From JAIOQA01 sp035493675 (GTDB lineage Bacteria; Myxococcota_A; Polyangia; Haliangiales; Haliangiaceae), in assembly GCA_035493675.1 (NCBI GenBank), contig DATJIA010000179.1, positions 1 through 10,845 on the forward strand: a stretch of 10,845 bases of DNA, written 5' to 3'. The notes beneath the pieces were generated by a model. That model was not told the origin of the DNA and searched no databases. It was given only the letters and a program-made list of their open reading frames with translations. The translations under genes and the position numbers were made by a program. Positions 9,401-10,845 of this stretch are shown one piece after another (position 1 is the stretch's first letter; each line of letters opens with the position of its first letter).

Positions 9401-10170
9401 GCGGTCTTGTAGCGATCGGCGAACGCGCGCGCGAACGCGGCCTCTTGTCCGAGCGGGAGGATCTGCGCGAGCGAGTCTCCCCCGCACCGCGCGCGCAGAT
9501 CCTCACCAGAGATCGAGGTCATCGAAGCGACCGGCAGATCGGGCCGCGTGTACACGCGATGCCCGCCGATCACGATCGTCTCGCTGCCGTCCATCGCGCC
9601 GATCGCCGCGCGCACCTCGGCGCCGAGCGACGACTCGCGCACGAGCGCGAGCTGCGAATCGATCACGACGCCGCGCGCGCCGCCGGCGACGCACGCGGCC
9701 GCGGTGTGCGCGCCGATGCCGCCCTGCACCCAGACCGGCGCGCCGAGCGCGACCAGCTGCTGCAACAGGACGAACGCGGTCTCTTCGCCGACCCGGCCGC
9801 CCGCCTCCGAGCCCTTCGCGATCAACCCGCGCGCGCCGGCTTCGATCGCGCGCCGCGCCTCTTCGATCGAGACGACCTGCGCGAGGACGATCCGATCGCG
9901 ATAGGTCGCGACCTGATCCGCCGCGCAGATCACGATCTGCGCCGCCGCCGGAAGCTCGGCGGCGACTCCCTCGGGCACGCGCACGCCGAAATTCTTCACG
10001 CGCCGCGCGACCGAGCTCAGCGCGCGCGCGCGCGCCGCTTCGTCGCGTCCCAGATCGAGCACGCCGAGCGCGCCCGCTTCGCACAACGCCGCCGTCAGTC
10101 CGGGATCCGGACGCTCCAGCGGCGAGATGCCGATGACCAAACCGATCGCGTCGACAACCTGATCGTGCAC
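3403..10170 (-). CDS. Tandem flavin enoyl-reductase-like barrels fused to KS-AT-ACP-KR synthase
   Basis: A 2255-residue multidomain synthase of the PUFA/secondary-lipid type. Order: barrel 1 about 5-265 (nitronate monooxygenase/PfaD-like, GSEAGGRVG, Arg126); barrel 2 about 285-600 (YPIAQGPM, ECGGHVGPR with His429), followed by MYMIGQVAAL; KS 642-1090 with Cys832 (VDAACASS), His967 (EAHGTGT), His1007 (IGHTKCAAG); AT 1180-1490 with GQGSQ, Ser1275 (GHSYGE) and His1380 (AFHSP, as in malonyl-selective ATs); one ACP about 1650-1725 with phosphopantetheine Ser1687 (LSIDSIKR), flanked by Ala/Pro-rich linkers; KR 1960-2230 with TGGARGIT, Ser2135 and Tyr2148. It should load, condense and carry chains and reduce keto groups; the flavin barrels probably reduce enoyl groups, as PfaD does. 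GTG 10170 is chosen because GAGGGA lies 5 nt upstream; GTG 10194 would add 8 residues but has no such site. In-frame hairpin repeats precede the ACP and form the C-terminal tail. It overlaps no neighbour and is 2 nt from the next synthase. Domain calls are firm; the product is unknown. Confidence 0.93.
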   Translation of the reverse strand: MHDQVVDAIGLVIGISPLERPDPGLTAALCEAGALGVLDLGRDEAARARALSSVARRVKNFGVRVPEGVAAELPAAAQIVICAADQVATYRDRIVLAQVVSIEEARRAIEAGARGLIAKGSEAGGRVGEETAFVLLQQLVALGAPVWVQGGIGAHTAAACVAGGARGVVIDSQLALVRESSLGAEVRAAIGAMDGSETIVIGGHRVYTRPDLPVASMTSISGEDLRARCGGDSLAQILPLGQEAAFARAFADRYKTAGGVVRALRKEVDEHLALAASLEPLAPGAPLAAQHGLTYPIAQGPMSRVSDRAAFALAVAEGGGLPFLALTLMSGIETRALLEETRALLGDRPWGVGILGFVPAEVREAQLAVMREIPPPVALIAGGRPSQAAPLEAAGTPAYLHVPSPGLLELFLKDGARRFVFEGRECGGHVGPRSSFALWEAQIDRLLASPHAGDVSVLFAGGVHDARSAAMVAAMAAPLAARGAKVGVLMGTAYLFTHEAVAAGAIQPGFQEEALACDRTVLLETAPGHATRCADTAFATAFASEADRLEQEGLPAKERWAALEQLNLGRLRIAAKGLRRDGGTIEQVDDRVQRAEGMYMIGQVAALRREVVSIAALHEDVSEGSRRFFKAASREPEIAKAVDVAIVGLAAIFPGAPDTEAFWTNIVAGKNAIREVPPERWSVDEYYDPNAVGANAGKKTPCKWGGFLDDVRFDPLAYGIPPKSLASIEPVQLLSLEIAKRALDDSGYGDRSFDRGRTSVIFGAEAGTDLSTAYGFRAMYPHFVGPLPASLDAALPSLTEDSFPGVLSNVIAGRIANRLDLGGTNYTVDAACASSLAAVDLAVKELALGTSDMVLCGGADLHNSINDYLLFSSVHALSTTGQCHTFDANADGIVLGEGVACVVLKRLADAERDGDRIYAVIKAVAGASDGKSLGLTAPRKEGQIRALERAYAQAGVSPAQVGLVEAHGTGTVVGDRTELGTLTDVFTRAGAAPGACVLGSVKSQIGHTKCAAGMAGLIKAALSIHHGVLPPTNNLKTPNPAWKREQSPFRFLDAARPWAPDRDGARVAAVSAFGFGGTNFHAVLASHAGAPRASAETWSSELFLFRGETPAAAASAVERVLGSLRDQRLRDLARTVCATGSGPVQIAVVADDLDDLRTKLYAARELRADRRGVFVAGGARGQVAFLCPGQGSQKPGMLAELFLAFPRLAKYLELGAKWRDRIFPPAVFTDEERGAQLAALTDTRVAQPALGVADLAVASVLKDFGVEPDLIAGHSYGELAALAIAGAIREEDLLPLSEARGVHILDAARGGDPGTMLAVAARADQIAPLVPSDAGVVVANHNSPSQCVLSGATAAIEALAPELASAGFTAKRIPVACAFHSPIVAGARDALASTLAVLPIAAPRVPVYSNVTAQPYAHGRIRELLAAQVASPVAFAQEIEAMYAAGARIFVECGPGQVLTRLVGEILGDRAHVAVACDAGGGSSVRQLLRALATLAVAGVDVDAAALFVERDAEIVELEPKGATKPQQIWLVNGHRAVPEGAVAQAPAAAPSVPRPPAPAPVVVRAARPEVIAMPPSKTPVDRDAVVIEYLRGVREMVAAQRDVMLSYLGTAPAVAYVPPVIDVASAPVIQAQPVILSEGPSEARTESKGAIDPMQLVLSIVSERTGYPIDTLGPDLDLEADLSIDSIKRIEIIGELAERLGLRVKGGADGDKVVEELAARKTLRSLVAWLESRIGSATAAAPAPAAPAPEVAPPAAAVNRYVFTIADAPAPANGHHRFDGVRFTIIDDGRGIAADIAKALTDERAVPRIVSSNDPIESTDVLIDLRALAAAASAGAPARAVDELVAQFEQLRAAAQSGAKTIFVATARGGRFGHDHRREARGAGAAGLVKTIAAEHPTVRTRVIDLDPSASTSALATAVRLELTADDPHVEIGHTDGNRITRVVTPTGAAPSAPAAFLDAGSVVLITGGARGITAKVAVALAERYRCKLELVGRSALPGPEDAALAGAADAIAIRKQLAAKGLGPKEIEATCARALADREIRATLAAIERAGAPVVYHAVDVRDGAFASVIADVYRRHGRVDGVIHGAGVLEDKLMRDKKRDSFERVVATKLAGAHALAGALRDDTKFVALFASIAGAFGNRGQVDYACANDALDALAWSLSSKIKGRVVSIDWGPWAGAGMVSPELEREYARRGIGLVDPDRGVEALLAELASDADDAQVVLMAGDAKALVRSFDSGASHLRSGRTGEARLDA
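3427..3470 (-). repeat. Dispersed hairpin repeat, copy B (C-terminal tail of first synthase)
   Basis: The same element as copy A, in the same orientation and reading frame, translated as SFDSGASHLRSGRTGE just after the KR ends (MAGDAKALVR) and only seven codons, counting the stop, before the end of the gene. Its core hairpin is GGTGC-GAA-GCACC (3444-3456). Compared with copy A, both positions of one stem pair differ (C-G became T-A), so pairing is kept. It forms nearly all of the C-terminal tail and ends about 25 bases before the next start codon. Confidence 0.8.
5222..5270 (-). repeat. Dispersed hairpin repeat, diverged copy C (before the ACP)
   Basis: It is inverted relative to copies A and B. 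The minus strand reads TCCTGAGCGAAGG, then a diverged core, then GAGTCGAAGG, matching the two ends of the same element. It is translated as VILSEGPSEARTESKG in the linker immediately upstream of the ACP (which begins about IDPMQLVLSIV). The core has lost most of the perfect stem of A and B. Membership in the family rests on the conserved ends. Confidence 0.6.
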
Positions 10171-10175
10171 GTCGT

Positions 10176-10181
10176 TCCCTC
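10176..10181 (-). promoter_or_regulatory. Ribosome binding site deciding the start of the first synthase
   Basis: GAGGGA on the minus strand lies 5 nt upstream of GTG 10170-10168. The upstream in-frame GTG at 10194 is preceded by CTCACGCGCTGTTACC, with no purine-rich site, so translation probably begins at 10170. Confidence 0.55.
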
Positions 10182-10205
10182 GAGCCGCGCGCACGGTAAC
10201 AGCGC

Positions 10206-10237
10206 GTGAGGATTGGGCTCCACTGCCATTGCCTCAC
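10206..10237. promoter_or_regulatory. Spaced dyad upstream of the synthase operon
   Basis: GTGAGG at 10206-10211 and CCTCAC at 10232-10237 are perfect inverted 6-mers, 20 bases apart, within the only promoter-sized gap before the synthase operon. This could be an operator for a dimeric regulator. I could not recognise a convincing -35/-10 pair in the gap. Six-base arms occur by chance fairly easily, so this is a weak call. Confidence 0.2.
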
Positions 10238-10251
10238 AGTGCGTCATGTAC

Positions 10252-10280
10252 GAATCGTGCACGATCTTGTGCTTCGATTC
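10252..10280 (-). terminator. Hairpin after the esterase stop codon (candidate terminator or operator)
   Basis: An inverted repeat starts 8 bases after the esterase TAA. The outer arms GAATCG (10252-10257) and CGATTC (10275-10280) pair fully. After a small internal loop, GCAC (10259-10262) pairs with GTGC (10269-10272) around a 6-nt loop. Position fits transcription termination of the esterase mRNA. No T-run follows on the minus strand, so it is not a classical intrinsic terminator. A perfect 12-bp palindrome, ATCGTGCACGAT (10254-10265), overlaps it and could instead be a protein binding site. Confidence 0.3.
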
Positions 10281-10287
10281 CGGAGCC

Positions 10288-10845
10288 TTACTCGGGCCAC
10301 ATCGCGCGCGCGTCGCCGCCCGGGTCGAGGACGACTTCGGAGGTGAGATCGAGACGCATCGTCGCGCGCGCCGGTCGCTCGTAGCGAGGCCACGTCGGCA
10401 GCGCGCTCGCGTGTGGATCCTCGCCGCGGATGAAGGCGGCCCACGCGTCGTGCATCGCTCGCGCGAGCGGCCGCGCCGGCTCGATGCGATCCTCGCCGAG
10501 GAGGATCTTGCTCACCGGCAGATCGATCGCGTTCCACACGAACATCAGCTCGAGCGCGTGCGCGGCGCCGAGGCGCCCGCCGAAGCTGGTCGACTCGAAG
10601 TCGAACCGATACATCCAGACCGGCGCGTGCGCGCTCTGCGCCTCGGCGAGCCGGATCATCGGGATCCGGAACGAGACGTCGCCGATGAGATCGATCCACG
10701 CGCGATCGATCGAACGATGGTTCTTCGCGTAGACCGCGAGGACCTCGTCGACCCGCGGGCCGAGGTAGTCCTTCACGGCGTGCTCGAGCGGCGTCACGGC
10801 CGCGTCGCCGAGGAAGACCTCGAACAGCGTCCACTCGTCGCGGTT
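10288..10845 (-). CDS. Type-B carboxylesterase, C-terminal part (5' end outside window)
   Basis: The last 185 codons of an alpha/beta-hydrolase of the carboxylesterase type-B (para-nitrobenzyl esterase/cholinesterase) family, ending at TAA 10290-10288. The frame is open to the right edge, so the GTG at 10797 is internal, not a start. The first visible residues, NRDEWTLF, match the family segment carrying the acid of the catalytic triad (Glu, fragment residue 4). FGGRLGAAHALELMFVWN carries the likely catalytic His. The serine nucleophile (GxSxG) would lie upstream, outside the window. The family hydrolyses carboxylic esters; substrate and location cannot be told, because any signal peptide is missing. 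Full members are about 500 residues, so roughly the last third is seen. It is on the same strand as the synthase genes but separated by about 117 bases that hold a candidate terminator, so a shared role in lipid handling is only a possibility. Confidence 0.85.
   Translation of the reverse strand, partial: NRDEWTLFEVFLGDAAVTPLEHAVKDYLGPRVDEVLAVYAKNHRSIDRAWIDLIGDVSFRIPMIRLAEAQSAHAPVWMYRFDFESTSFGGRLGAAHALELMFVWNAIDLPVSKILLGEDRIEPARPLARAMHDAWAAFIRGEDPHASALPTWPRYERPARATMRLDLTSEVVLDPGGDARAMWPE

Noticed and set aside
3403..10170. A modular (assembly-line) type I PKS reading.
   Set aside because: The single KS-AT-ACP-KR set preceded by PfaD-like barrels and followed by a separate KS-AT-DH protein, with the LSIDSIKR-type ACP, fits iterative PUFA/secondary-lipid synthases better than a colinear modular PKS.
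3445..10209. A 2254-codon open frame on the plus strand opposite the first synthase, and similar long plus-strand frames at 14-868 and 986-3049.
   Set aside because: They are Arg/Ala/Asp-rich with no recognisable domain and mirror the third-position GC bias of the true genes, which rarely use TTA, CTA or TCA codons. The minus-strand frames contain complete catalytic motifs.
10171..10287. A sigma-70-like promoter for the synthase operon.
   Set aside because: No convincing -35/-10 pair with proper spacing could be picked out on the minus strand.
10288..10797. A small 169-residue esterase gene starting at GTG 10797.
   Set aside because: The frame stays open to the window edge and the upstream residues NRDEWTLFEVFLGD match the family, including the catalytic Glu, so this is the end of a longer gene.
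1..10845. Frequent GATC and GCGATCGC words, reminiscent of the HIP1 sites of cyanobacteria.
   Set aside because: Most fall on favoured codons (GAT, ATC, GCG, CGC) in coding sequence. Without a count against codon-shuffled controls there is no support for a separate signal.

Overview
The window is very GC-rich bacterial DNA (clearly above 65 % by eye; not computed). All three genes read on the minus strand, so the biological order runs from high to low coordinates. The GC content, the large modular lipid/polyketide-type synthases and the short dispersed hairpin repeats inside genes suggest a myxobacterium-like organism (phylum Myxococcota). That is an inference from style, not a proof.

Layout, in the direction of transcription. 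(1) 10845-10288: the last 185 codons of a type-B carboxylesterase, cut by the right edge. (2) 10287-10171: a short intergenic stretch with a hairpin just after the esterase stop, a spaced dyad, and a good ribosome binding site for the next gene. (3) 10170-3403: a 2255-residue synthase with the order flavin-dependent nitronate monooxygenase/PfaD-type barrel, second such barrel, ketosynthase (KS), acyltransferase (AT), one acyl carrier protein (ACP), ketoreductase (KR). (4) 3400 to beyond base 1: a second synthase starting 2 nt after the stop of the first. It has the order KS, AT, then a hot-dog dehydratase (DH) that is still running at the left edge.

The two synthase genes almost certainly form one operon. 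Together they supply the chemistry for iterative chain building: loading and condensation (two KS, two AT), carrier (ACP), keto reduction (KR), dehydration (DH) and enoyl reduction (flavin barrels). The motifs resemble polyunsaturated-fatty-acid (PUFA) synthases and related 'secondary lipid' synthases. The layout is not the classical pfa one, because the enoyl-reductase part is fused to the front of the KS-AT-ACP-KR protein, is doubled, and is followed by only one ACP. The product cannot be read from the sequence.

A second theme is short repeats inside the coding sequence. Three members of a roughly 45-bp hairpin repeat, with one core pair showing compensatory base changes, are inserted in frame at domain linkers or the C-terminus. 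A 4 x 7-bp tandem array next to an 11-bp-arm hairpin lies at the KS-AT junction of the second synthase. None of these interrupts a recognisable catalytic domain. No tRNA, rRNA, CRISPR array or transposase gene was seen.
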